Assembly (NCBI GenBank): GCA_045634365.1
Contig: JAZRAC010000027.1
Location: 1-54,337 of the forward strand
Reading direction: 5' to 3'
Length of the DNA: 54,337 nucleotides
DNA from: HGM04593 sp045634365
GTDB lineage: Bacteria; Bacteroidota; Bacteroidia; Bacteroidales; Bacteroidaceae
The notes below the pieces were generated by a model. That model was not told the DNA's origin, searched no databases, and was given only the letters and a program-made list of their open reading frames with translations. The translations under genes were made by a program, and so were the position numbers. This document shows positions 37,204 to 45,637 of the stretch, piece after piece (the stretch's first letter is position 1; each line of letters begins with the position of its first letter).

Positions 37204-39060
37204 TTAAAGCCCCAAACGCTTCAACAGGTCGCCCCGTCCCATCTGCCGTAGCAAGCGTTTAATCTCCTGCCTCTCTTCGGGCTTGTACCAGAAGAAGAAC
37301 TTTCTTTGTGCCTCCTTGTCGCGCATTGTCCGTGCAACATACACCTTCTCGCCCGTTTCGGGATTGATTCCTGTGTAGTACATCTCCGTAGCCATAGTCA
37401 TAGGAGTGGGAGTAAAATCCTGCACCTGTTCCAAATGAAAATTCAACTGCTTTGTTTCTGCGGCAAGTTCGGCCATAGCCTCAATGGTGCTCCCCGGGTG
37501 GCTGCTTATGAAGTAGGGGATAATCTGCTGTTTCAGGTTGTAATGGCTGTTTATCCTGTCGAATATTTTTTTAAAAGCGTGAAACTCTTTAAATGATGGC
37601 TTGCGCATAAGGCGTAGCACCGCATCGTTTGTGTGCTCGGGAGCTACCTTCAAACGGCCGCTCACGTGGTTGCGTATAAGTTCCTCGGTGTATCTGTCGC
37701 TTGCAGCATCGCGCTCTTTGTCGCCGCTTCTGTGCAGTAACATATCGTATCGCACCCCACTGCCTATGAAGCTCCTTTTAATTCCCGGCAGGGCATCCAC
37801 TCTCTTGTATAGTTCAAGCAACGGAGCGTGGTCTATATTCATATTAGGGCAGATTTTCGGCTGTATACACGATGGACGTGAGCACTTTGTGCACATATCC
37901 GCATTTCTTCCCCTCATCATATACATATTTGCCGACGGGCCGCCAAGGTCGCTCAAATAGCCCTTAAAGTCGCTCATCTTCGATATTTGCTCCACTTCGC
38001 GCAAGATACTCTCGGTGCTGCGGTTCACAATAAATTTCCCTTGGTGAGCCGATATTGTGCAGAAGGCACAGCCACCGAAGCAACCTCGGTGAATGTTCAC
38101 CGAGAATTTAATCATATCATAGGCCGGAATACGTTTGCCATTGTATTTAGGGTGGGGCAGTCGTGTGTAAGGAAGGTCGAAACTATGGTCAAGCTGCTCG
38201 GTTGTCATAGTGGGGAACGGAGGATTTACGACAACCACCCCCTCTTCATACTCCTGCAACAGCCTCTTGGCATTTACCTTGTTCGACTCCTTCTCAATTG
38301 CCATAAAATTAGCCGCCTGTTTCGCCCTCTCTTTTAGACAAACAGCGTGTGGGGCGAGAATCTTGTCGTTTGCATCGTCGGCCTTAATATCGCCCTTCGG
38401 AGCAAGATAACCGGTCTGCTTTATTCCTTTGGTAATCTCCCTTGCCTGTGCAGCCGTAATATAATCGCCTCCTTCGCTGGCAAGCAGTTGCTGCATTTCG
38501 CGTGTGAGTGCCAAAATTGGCTGTTCGCCCATTCCATAGACAAGAACATCGGCCTTGCTATCTACAAGAATACTCTTTTTCAATGCATCCTGCCAATAGT
38601 CGTAGTGGGTGAAGCGGCGCATCGAAGCTTCTATGCCTCCGATAACCACAGCCGAGTCGGGGAATAACTTTTTTATTGCGTTGGCATACACGGTTGTGGC
38701 ATACTCGGGGCGCATACTATGCTTGCCGTTGGGCGAATAGGCATCCTCGGAACGGAACCTCTTGGCCGCGGTGTATTTGTTAACCATAGAATCCATACAC
38801 CCGGCCGAGATTCCAAAGAAAAGCCTTGGCCTTCCCATCTTTTTGAAATCTCGCAGGTCGTCCTGCCAGTTGGGCTGCGGAACAATCGCCACACGCAACC
38901 CCTCGGCCTCCAATAGTCGCCCTATTACAGCCGCTCCAAAGGAGGGGTGGTCCACATAAGCATCGCCACTGAACAGCACCACATCCATTTCGTTCCACCC
39001 ACGCAATTCAGCCTCTTTGCGAGTGGTGGGCAGCCAATCGGTAACCTTTCTGTTGGTCAT
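37204..39060 (-). CDS. ygiQ: YgiQ-family radical SAM protein
   Basis: 618 aa. The radical SAM cluster ligands are Cys327, Cys331 and Cys334 in RGCFGGCAFC. The N-terminus has DVVLFSGDAYVDHPSFGAA, typical of YgiQ, and the extra Cys cluster CTKCSRPSCIQPKICPN follows the SAM core. The biochemical reaction of YgiQ is not established. Its ATG overlaps the stop of the upstream 108-aa gene as ATGA. Confidence 0.95.
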   Translation of the reverse strand: MTNRKVTDWLPTTRKEAELRGWNEMDVVLFSGDAYVDHPSFGAAVIGRLLEAEGLRVAIVPQPNWQDDLRDFKKMGRPRLFFGISAGCMDSMVNKYTAAKRFRSEDAYSPNGKHSMRPEYATTVYANAIKKLFPDSAVVIGGIEASMRRFTHYDYWQDALKKSILVDSKADVLVYGMGEQPILALTREMQQLLASEGGDYITAAQAREITKGIKQTGYLAPKGDIKADDANDKILAPHAVCLKERAKQAANFMAIEKESNKVNAKRLLQEYEEGVVVVNPPFPTMTTEQLDHSFDLPYTRLPHPKYNGKRIPAYDMIKFSVNIHRGCFGGCAFCTISAHQGKFIVNRSTESILREVEQISKMSDFKGYLSDLGGPSANMYMMRGRNADMCTKCSRPSCIQPKICPNMNIDHAPLLELYKRVDALPGIKRSFIGSGVRYDMLLHRSGDKERDAASDRYTEELIRNHVSGRLKVAPEHTNDAVLRLMRKPSFKEFHAFKKIFDRINSHYNLKQQIIPYFISSHPGSTIEAMAELAAETKQLNFHLEQVQDFTPTPMTMATEMYYTGINPETGEKVYVARTMRDKEAQRKFFFWYKPEERQEIKRLLRQMGRGDLLKRLGL

Positions 39061-39383
39061 TCTTCTTCGCTCCCTGTTTGTGGTTCTTTATTTATGCTGC
39101 TCTGTAACCAATTATTATAGCAGGTCATCAGGTTCGTGAGCCCCAATGCCTTCATATTCTCGTCGTAGAGCACCGGACAAAGTTCGAGCAGTTCCTTTGC
39201 GTTCATCTCCTGCGAAGCTATGAGGGAACGCACCGTGAGGCGGAGTTTCGCGAGTGACTCCTCGTTTACTATGCCCAAACTGTTTGTGATTCTGTCGAGT
39301 AACGAATATTTTTTAATCAACAATAACTGTTCCTCGGTAACCTCTATGGTTCTTGTCCCCGATGCGTTTGCGTTTATTTTCAT
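39057..39383 (-). CDS. Small hypothetical protein upstream of ygiQ
   Basis: 108 aa, soluble and helix-rich (VTEEQLLLIKKYSLLDRITN; EESLAKLRLTVRSLIASQEM), with an acidic tail ending GSEEE and no signal peptide. I do not recognise a family. Its stop overlaps the ygiQ ATG (ATGA), so translation is coupled, suggesting a partner role for the radical SAM protein. Confidence 0.75.
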   Translation of the reverse strand: MKINANASGTRTIEVTEEQLLLIKKYSLLDRITNSLGIVNEESLAKLRLTVRSLIASQEMNAKELLELCPVLYDENMKALGLTNLMTCYNNWLQSSINKEPQTGSEEE

Positions 39384-39439
39384 AATAAATTACTTTTTAT
39401 TCGGCTTTGATATATTTTCATAAGAAGTTAAACGGCTTC

Positions 39440-39871
39440 TTAATTTGTGGAACCAATCTTAATCTCACGTGAGCCGTCGGCATTCTCTCTTATTTCCACC
39501 CTCACAGTCTCCTCGGGAAGAAGCTCCTCTATAAGCTCGGGCCACTCTATAAAGCAATATGCGTTGCAGTAAAGATACTCCTCGTAACCCATATTGTAGA
39601 CCTCGGCAATCGATTTTATTCTGTAAAAGTCGAAGTGAAAAATTGTTTCACCCTCTCGGCTCTTATACTCGTTCACAATGGCGAAAGTGGGGGAGTTTAT
39701 AGCCTCCTCCACGCCCATCTCCTCGCACACACTCTTTATAAATGTGGTTTTTCCGCTTCCCATACTGCCATAAAAAGCAAATATGCGGTTGTTGCCCATA
39801 GCCTTCACGAATTCTCGTGCAGCTGCGGCATACTCTTGCAGGCTGTTTACTTTTATAATGTGTTCGTTCAT
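39440..39871 (-). CDS. tsaE: tRNA threonylcarbamoyladenosine biosynthesis ATPase TsaE
   Basis: 143 aa, standard length. Walker A GSMGSGKT at residues 35-42, then SVCEEMGVEEAINSPTFAIV (switch region) and FDFYRIKS, both diagnostic of TsaE. It is the ATPase that cycles the TsaBD complex making t6A37 on ANN-decoding tRNAs. It follows porX by only 6 nt. Confidence 0.96.
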   Translation of the reverse strand: MNEHIIKVNSLQEYAAAAREFVKAMGNNRIFAFYGSMGSGKTTFIKSVCEEMGVEEAINSPTFAIVNEYKSREGETIFHFDFYRIKSIAEVYNMGYEEYLYCNAYCFIEWPELIEELLPEETVRVEIRENADGSREIKIGSTN

Positions 39872-39877
39872 ATTCTT

Positions 39878-41428
39878 TTATTTCCCTTTCGGACGCATTT
39901 TAATCAAGGGTACAAGCATCTCTTCGAGCGATATTCCGCCGTGCTGAAATGTATCCTTGTAGTATTGTACATAGTAGTTGTAGTTGTTGGGGTAGGCAAA
40001 AAAGCCGCTTCCCGTTGCAAATACATAGCTGGTACTTATGTTGGGCTGTGGCAATGCAGCTTTTGCAGGTTCTTTAATTTCGAAAATATCCTTACTGTTG
40101 CAGTTGAGAGCCTTGCCCAGCTTGTAGCGCAGATTGGTGTTGGTATTCTTGTCGCCGATGATTTTTACGGGAGTGTCCACCTGTATGCTGCCGTGGTCGG
40201 TTGTTATTACCACCGTGTAGTTCTCGCGTGCAAGCTCTTTGAACAACCTCTTTATTGCCGAGTGGCGCAACCACGACAGGGTGATTGAGCGATAGGCTGC
40301 TTCGTTCGATGCAAGCTCTCGCACCATAAGCGACTCGGTGCGTGCGTGCGAGAGCATATCTATGAAGTTTATCACCAATACGTTGATGTTGTTCTTCGAG
40401 AGAGTGTGCAACGTGTCGAGATATTTCTCGGCAGCAGCCGATGTTACCACCTTGTTGTACGAGAAACTATCCTTGCGACGGTAGCGTGTTATTTGCGTCT
40501 CAATGAGAGCTTCCTCGTTAAGATTCTTCCCTTCGTCCTCCTCTTCGTCCACCCACAGGGCCGGGAACATCTGCTTTATCTGCAAGGGCATAAGCCCCGA
40601 GAATATAGCATTGCGGGCATACTGTGTGGCGGTGGGCAGAATGCTTGTGTATAGCTCCTCTTCAATATTATAATCCTCGCTAATCTCCTCGGCAAGCACC
40701 TTCCATTGGTCGTAGCGGAAGTTGTCGATTATTATGAGAAAAACCTTCTCCTCATTGTCGAGCAGTGGGAATATGCGCTCACGGAAAATATCGTGGCTCA
40801 TCAGCGGGCGCTCGCTGTTGTTGCCCGCCATCCAATCGAGGTAATTCTTCTTAATAAATCGCCCGAACATATTGTTGGCCTCCTCCTTCTGTGCTTTCAG
40901 CATCTCCTGCATCTGCCTGTCGGCATTTTCAAGTTCAAACTCCCAAAAGACAATTTTGCGGTACACCTCCTGCCACTCCTCAATGGTGCGTGCATCGCCA
41001 ATCTGCATCGCCAGCTTCCCGAAGTTCTGCTGATAGGCGGTGTTGGCTTTCTCGGCCACAATCTCCTTCTTGTGGATGTTCTTTTTGAGTGTGAGCAGAA
41101 TCTGGCTGGGGTTCACCGGTTTTATCAGATAGTCGGCAATCTTTGAGCCGATAGCCTGTTCCATAATATCCTCCTCCTCGCTTTTGGTAACCATTACCAC
41201 AGGGGTGTTGGGAGAAATTTCTTTAATCTGCATTAGGGTTTCAAGCCCCGTGAGTCCCGGCATATTCTCGTCGAGCAGTATGAGGTCAAAATCCTCTTTT
41301 TTGCAGGCTGCTATTGCATCGGGGCCGTTGGTAACCTTTACAACCTCATACTCTTTTGCTTGCAGAAACATTATGTGGGCACTTAATAATTCTATTTCAT
41401 CATCGGCCCATAAGAGTCGGTAAGCCAT
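39878..41428 (-). CDS. porX: PorX: response regulator fused to PglZ-type phosphatase domain
   Basis: 516 aa. The N-terminal receiver domain (1-120) has acidic pocket Asp9/Asp10 (LLWADDE), phospho-acceptor Asp53 in LILLDENMPG, VMVTKSEE and LIKPVN. The C-terminal PglZ/alkaline-phosphatase-superfamily domain shows metal-site blocks VFLIIIDNFRYDQWK and VVITTDHGSIQVDTP. This architecture is PorX, which together with the histidine kinase PorY controls the type IX secretion system in Porphyromonas. The neighbour porW supports the call. No histidine kinase is nearby, as is usual for porY. Confidence 0.95.
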   Translation of the reverse strand: MAYRLLWADDEIELLSAHIMFLQAKEYEVVKVTNGPDAIAACKKEDFDLILLDENMPGLTGLETLMQIKEISPNTPVVMVTKSEEEDIMEQAIGSKIADYLIKPVNPSQILLTLKKNIHKKEIVAEKANTAYQQNFGKLAMQIGDARTIEEWQEVYRKIVFWEFELENADRQMQEMLKAQKEEANNMFGRFIKKNYLDWMAGNNSERPLMSHDIFRERIFPLLDNEEKVFLIIIDNFRYDQWKVLAEEISEDYNIEEELYTSILPTATQYARNAIFSGLMPLQIKQMFPALWVDEEEDEGKNLNEEALIETQITRYRRKDSFSYNKVVTSAAAEKYLDTLHTLSKNNINVLVINFIDMLSHARTESLMVRELASNEAAYRSITLSWLRHSAIKRLFKELARENYTVVITTDHGSIQVDTPVKIIGDKNTNTNLRYKLGKALNCNSKDIFEIKEPAKAALPQPNISTSYVFATGSGFFAYPNNYNYYVQYYKDTFQHGGISLEEMLVPLIKMRPKGK

Positions 41429-41434
41429 AGTCTT

Positions 41435-44290
41435 TTATTCATTTTCAGGGTTATTATCATCAGTTTCAGCCTCCTCCTCGTCGCCATAATCGGGCTCGTC
41501 GAGCGTGTATCCGTCTATTTCAAGTTCGGGAATGCTCAACAGGTTCTCTTCGTAGAACTTATGGTAATCGGCGAAACTATAATGCTCTAATAACAAATCG
41601 AGGTTCGATTTTGATATTATATAAGCGTTAATTCCTTCGAGCAGGGTTGCCATTTCGCTGTTGCCGTAAAGACGCTTGCGATAGACAAATGCTTCGTCGA
41701 AATTGAGAAACTCCTTAATCTGGAACATTGTAATCTGCGACAGCTCCTTAAATTCGAGCGTGAAGTTACGCACCATATAGTGCGAGAAGTTGTAACGTGC
41801 AATCTCGAAGAGGAGTCGCTTCTCGTCGAGCGAATCTTTGGGGAATGCGAATATAAAGTAATATGGCTCGTTACGTTCCTTGCTGAATGTGGGCAGGCTG
41901 TCGTTCTCTCCCTTTATGGTACCATCGCTCTTGCGGTCCCATATAGATATTGATATTCCGCTGCGCAACAGGCGGCCCTCCTGTATTCCGGTGGTTATAT
42001 CCTTTCCTATTCGGCTTATGCTGTCGTTGCCATACTCCTCGACCAACTGTTTAAGGCTTGTCAAGGCCTCCTCTTGCTTGCCACTGTAAAGTTTAGACAT
42101 TGCGTCGATAAAGAGGAAGCGTGCGCGGTGGTTCCCCTTGGGGTATCTCTTTTGGGCAACCTCGTTCTCTTGCGTCACGGCGTAATACTCCATACTCTTG
42201 TAGTGATTGTAGGCCTTTACATAGATGGAGTCCTCGTTGTGTTTTCTGGTTGCAGCGGTCTCAAAGAAGTCGGGCTGTTGTATGCGCAAGGCAAGCTCAT
42301 TCTCGGGGAATTCTGTGAGCAGTTTGTTCTTGTATAGCTCGGCTTTTTCATATTCGTTCCATCGCGATGCAGCCAAGAACAGATGGTAGTAGGCCTCGGG
42401 CATCTTCTCAAATTCGGGGTAATTGTTTGTAACCTTTTCCAGATGAGCGAATGTCAGCTTCTTGTCGCCGGCCTTGTCCTTGAAAATAATGCCGGCCTCG
42501 AAGAGTGCGTCGCGCAGAGCATCGTGAGCCGCCTGCTTCTCCTCCTCGGTTCTTGGAATTTGGTTCAAATAGTATTCGCGTGTCGTCGGGTCGCTGCTTG
42601 TCGAGTCGCTTGTGGCAGAAATATCCTCGGCACCTCCTTGAATGCTGTCGCTCACAAGAATGCTGTCGCCGGTAATGGTGGAGTCGTTTGCAATGCTGTC
42701 GCTCTCCTCCGTGCTCTCTTTTGCGAGAATTACTCCGGCCTTCAATCGCCAGAAGTCTTTTAGCTCGCGGTTCTCCCATTTGCGTGCAAAGCTTCGTATG
42801 CCTTTCGATACTAACGATGGATTATAGAAATACCATTTGCCGGCCTGTGTGGGGTCGCTCATCGACATTTCGGCAGCAGTGCTTGCATCGGTAAGGTCGC
42901 CACCTGCTGCTTGCTCTCTTTTTTCACGCTTTTCGGCTTTTTTCTCCTCCTTCTCACGCTCCTTTGCCTCCTTTATAAGTTCGTCTATAATGGGGTATAG
43001 TTCGGCCTCCGATAATGTTGCCCAATAGAGCAACTCACTCTGTTTCTCCACAATATCGGTGTGCGTCACAAGCTCTTGCAGCACCTTACAACGGAATTTT
43101 ATCTCCTCCTCTTCGGGAGTTTCGCTGCCCAGCATCTGCTGTGCCTTGTCGTAATTCTCTTTCGATTTTGAGAATTTCTCCTTCTCCCAATAAATTTTGG
43201 CGAGAGAGAGGTGCAACATTCCTGTGCCGTATCCGCTCTTCTCTCCATCCTTAACTCCTTTCTCATAGGCCTTCGTAGCCTCTGTGGTGTCCTTGTCGCT
43301 TATATGCACATTGCCTATGGCGTAGTATATTTGTGAAAGATAGTCCTTGTTTTTCGAACTGCGGGCCATTCTGTTGAGTTTGCGCAACAGGCTCTTTTTA
43401 TTTTCGTTTGTGCGGCTCTCTGTCTGCCTTATACGGGCGTTGAATGCTAGTTCGTAGGGCGGGTTCTTTGCGATTGCCTTGCCGAAACTTTTGAAGGCGG
43501 CCTTGTTGTTGCCCGTCTTTTTATAGAGCTGTCCCATTAAGTAGTGCTCTCTGGCCTTGTCTAGGTTTGTGGCTCCTTTGCGCTTTATCGCTTTTTTTAT
43601 GTTGGGCAGAGCGTCGGAGTATCTTTTCTGCTTTATGAGCAGATTGGCCTTCGCTTGGGCATACTCCTTCTCATATTTTGTGGGTAGGCTGTCGCGCTTT
43701 ATGCGGGCAAGCAAATCCTCACTCTCGTAGAACCACTCCATTTCTGTGTAGCAGTTGGCAAGCCCTATGCGTGCTTTTGCCACCATCTTGGGGTTATTCT
43801 CGTATAGGTGCGTGAGGTATATATATGTGCTTGCAGCTTCGGTGAATTCTCCCTTCTTGAATTGCGATTCGGCCATCATAAACCACGGTCGCCACAGGAA
43901 GGGGTTATATTCATTCTGCTCGTAGAAGCGTTTTTTCTTCCCGCTCAGTTTCTTGCCTCTCGGTTTTTTAGGCTTTCTCTTGATGGAGTGGTTTTTAATG
44001 GCTTTTTGCGATTTTTCGATTGCACGATCGTAGTTGGCAACGCCAATGGAGTTTGTGTTCTTGTTGCTGTTTATCAGCATTGGCAGAAGTTCCAGATAGT
44101 TGTCCTTGTGGCCCTTTATTTGTGCAGTGTTGCCATCCTTGAAGGCTACATTGCCATTGTAGAAAGTGTTGTATCGTGCCGAAAAGGCGTGATACATACG
44201 TGTGACGGCTGTGTTCTTTTTGCGGCTGGCGCAAGAAGAAACTAATATGCCCAATAGTATTATGGCGAGTATTTGTATGCGTTGTTTCAC
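41435..44290 (-). CDS. porW: PorW/SprE-like TPR lipoprotein of the type IX secretion system
   Basis: 951 aa. Lipobox LVSSC (Cys near 20) after MKQRIQILAIILLGI, then TAVTRMYHAFSARYNTFYNGNVAF, a block I associate with PorW/SprE. Tandem TPR-like repeats cover most of the length, and a charged linker with many Lys/Glu (KEREKEEKKAEKREKREQ) lies near residue 450. The tail is acidic. PorW is needed for T9SS secretion in the envelope. It is directly upstream of porX (6 nt), consistent with this assignment. Confidence 0.88.
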   Translation of the reverse strand: MKQRIQILAIILLGILVSSCASRKKNTAVTRMYHAFSARYNTFYNGNVAFKDGNTAQIKGHKDNYLELLPMLINSNKNTNSIGVANYDRAIEKSQKAIKNHSIKRKPKKPRGKKLSGKKKRFYEQNEYNPFLWRPWFMMAESQFKKGEFTEAASTYIYLTHLYENNPKMVAKARIGLANCYTEMEWFYESEDLLARIKRDSLPTKYEKEYAQAKANLLIKQKRYSDALPNIKKAIKRKGATNLDKAREHYLMGQLYKKTGNNKAAFKSFGKAIAKNPPYELAFNARIRQTESRTNENKKSLLRKLNRMARSSKNKDYLSQIYYAIGNVHISDKDTTEATKAYEKGVKDGEKSGYGTGMLHLSLAKIYWEKEKFSKSKENYDKAQQMLGSETPEEEEIKFRCKVLQELVTHTDIVEKQSELLYWATLSEAELYPIIDELIKEAKEREKEEKKAEKREKREQAAGGDLTDASTAAEMSMSDPTQAGKWYFYNPSLVSKGIRSFARKWENRELKDFWRLKAGVILAKESTEESDSIANDSTITGDSILVSDSIQGGAEDISATSDSTSSDPTTREYYLNQIPRTEEEKQAAHDALRDALFEAGIIFKDKAGDKKLTFAHLEKVTNNYPEFEKMPEAYYHLFLAASRWNEYEKAELYKNKLLTEFPENELALRIQQPDFFETAATRKHNEDSIYVKAYNHYKSMEYYAVTQENEVAQKRYPKGNHRARFLFIDAMSKLYSGKQEEALTSLKQLVEEYGNDSISRIGKDITTGIQEGRLLRSGISISIWDRKSDGTIKGENDSLPTFSKERNEPYYFIFAFPKDSLDEKRLLFEIARYNFSHYMVRNFTLEFKELSQITMFQIKEFLNFDEAFVYRKRLYGNSEMATLLEGINAYIISKSNLDLLLEHYSFADYHKFYEENLLSIPELEIDGYTLDEPDYGDEEEAETDDNNPENE

Positions 44291-44347
44291 TTCTGTTTTT
44301 GTGTCGGTTCGTTATAATAATATAATTATAACTGATAAATGGATTAT

Positions 44348-44728
44348 TTATTGTAGAATGAGCAAAATCTCGTCCTTAATTTCCTGTGGAATTTCAATGC
44401 CTCGTGTCTGCAAACATTTTACCCAAGTGTCAACCTCCTCGTGCCGCATTGTGAAAAGAATGTTGCGGAACTCCTCAATCTCCTCTTCGGTGTACTCTTC
44501 GGGCTTTTTCCCTTTGTAGGCATCGAGTTCTTCGTCGTCAAAGTAGAGATTGCTGTTGTCGTATCCCTTGGCACAGTTGCTGTGCCTTCCGCAGCACACG
44601 CCATCCTCGCCGCCCTCGTGGTCGTGGTGGTCGTCTGCAACAATTCTGTTGCGATAGAAACGGTTAAGTATCAGGAATCCTCCGAAAATAAAAACCAAAA
44701 TTGCAATAAGTATAATAGTCGCGTTCAT
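44348..44728 (-). CDS. Small membrane-anchored protein with His/Cys-rich segment
   Basis: 126 aa. The ATG at 44728 (MNATIILIAILVFIFGGFLI) is chosen because a promoter at 44748-44778 would place the transcript start close to 44740, excluding the longer frame to 44818. One N-terminal transmembrane helix is followed by a soluble region with DDHHDHEGGEDG, then CCGRHSNC (four acidic or His clusters and three Cys, a plausible metal site), then an acidic helix KPEEYTEEEIEEFRNILF. It is the first gene before porW (57-nt gap). Homologs are sometimes labelled phospholipase in databases, with no motif I can see to justify that. Function unknown. Confidence 0.75.
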   Translation of the reverse strand: MNATIILIAILVFIFGGFLILNRFYRNRIVADDHHDHEGGEDGVCCGRHSNCAKGYDNSNLYFDDEELDAYKGKKPEEYTEEEIEEFRNILFTMRHEEVDTWVKCLQTRGIEIPQEIKDEILLILQ

Positions 44729-44732
44729 CCTA

Positions 44733-44752
44733 TTTTGCATTATAATGCAAAA
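44733..44752. promoter_or_regulatory. 20-bp perfect palindrome at the porW-block promoter
   Basis: TTTTGCATTATAATGCAAAA is its own reverse complement. It overlaps the -7 box and expected transcription start of the promoter on the minus strand, so it is well placed as an operator for a dimeric repressor. Confidence 0.6.
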
Positions 44753-44778
44753 ATAAATCAAAACCTTGTTCGATGCAA
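44748..44778 (-). promoter_or_regulatory. Promoter of the small-protein/porW/porX block
   Basis: On the minus strand TTG (44778-44776), 20 nt, TATTTTTG (44755-44748) matches the Bacteroidetes consensus. It decides the start codon of the 126-aa gene and probably drives porW, porX and tsaE as well. Together with the promoter at 44940-44971 it fills most of the 314-bp gap 44729-45042, which otherwise holds only a short GTTTGCACT direct repeat near 44885-44905. Confidence 0.65.
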
Positions 44779-44939
44779 AATAATCGGGTATAAATAAAAA
44801 TAATATATCAATTAACATCGAACCTTGTTACGCCTTTTGTGGCATTTTGTTAAAAATGGCAAACGGGCTCCTGCTTTTGCGGTTTTTGCACTGTTTGCAC
44901 TGTTTGTGCTTTTTATGTGTAATTTTTTTGTCATTTTGC

Positions 44940-44971
44940 TTGCATAATGTAAATATAAAGTTGTATCTTCG
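44940..44971 (+). promoter_or_regulatory. Promoter of the FKBP pair
   Basis: TTG (44940-44942), 21 nt, TATCTTCG (44964-44971). This variant -7 box recurs in the window. It lies 72 nt upstream of the first FKBP ATG. Confidence 0.6.
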
Positions 44972-45042
44972 CTTCGTTTGTGAAGGGGGCGGTCGCTTCC
45001 GGCTTTGACAAAATGACAGAAGTTTAACAACAAATAAATAGA

Positions 45043-45633
45043 ATGATTATGGAAAAATTTAGTTATGGATTAGGAATGGGAATAGGTCAGAACCTGCTCT
45101 CGATGGGTGTGAAAAATCTTGAAATAGAGGATTTTGTAAAAGGTATTAAGGATGTTATTACCGGTGCAGCCACCGAAATTTCGCACACCGAGGCGCAAAA
45201 AATAGTAAGTGACCAATTCCGCAAATTGGCCGAGGAGGCTTATGCAAAGGTGAAAGAGGAGGGCGAGGCATTCCTTGCGGCCAACAAAGCCAAAGAGGGT
45301 GTTGTTACACTCCCCAGCGGCTTGCAGTATGAGGTTATAACCGAGGGTACAGGCAAGAAGCCTTCGGCTACCGACCGTGTGCAGTGTCACTACGAGGGAA
45401 CACTCATCGACGGCACTGTGTTCGATAGCTCCATTCGCCGTGGCGAGCCTGCCGTGTTTGGCGTAAATCAGGTTATCAGAGGTTGGGTAGAGGCTTTGCA
45501 ACTTATGAGCGAGGGTTCTAAATGGCGTTTGTATATTCCTCAGGATATGGCCTATGGCGCAAATGGCGCGGGTGAGATGATTCCCCCTTATAGCGCACTT
45601 ATCTTTGAAGTGGAGCTTATAAAGATTGTCTGA
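45043..45633 (+). CDS. FKBP-type peptidyl-prolyl cis-trans isomerase
   Basis: 196 aa from ATG 45043 (MIMEKFSYG; ATG 45049 is an alternative). No signal peptide is seen. Residues about 1-85 form the helical FKBP_N dimerisation region ending in EAFLAANKAKEGVVTLPSGL; 85-196 is the FKBP catalytic domain with VQCHYEGTLIDGTVFDSS, FGVNQVIRGWVEALQLM and GEMIPPYSALIFEVELI, as in FklB/Mip proteins. It is followed by an FKBP lipoprotein after 4 nt. Confidence 0.94.
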   Translation: MIMEKFSYGLGMGIGQNLLSMGVKNLEIEDFVKGIKDVITGAATEISHTEAQKIVSDQFRKLAEEAYAKVKEEGEAFLAANKAKEGVVTLPSGLQYEVITEGTGKKPSATDRVQCHYEGTLIDGTVFDSSIRRGEPAVFGVNQVIRGWVEALQLMSEGSKWRLYIPQDMAYGANGAGEMIPPYSALIFEVELIKIV

Positions 45634-45637
45634 TTTT

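Noticed and set aside
44812..45033. Small basic minus-strand frame (40-73 aa)
   Set aside because: It overlaps two promoters and its repetitive composition derives from a GTTTGCACT DNA repeat.
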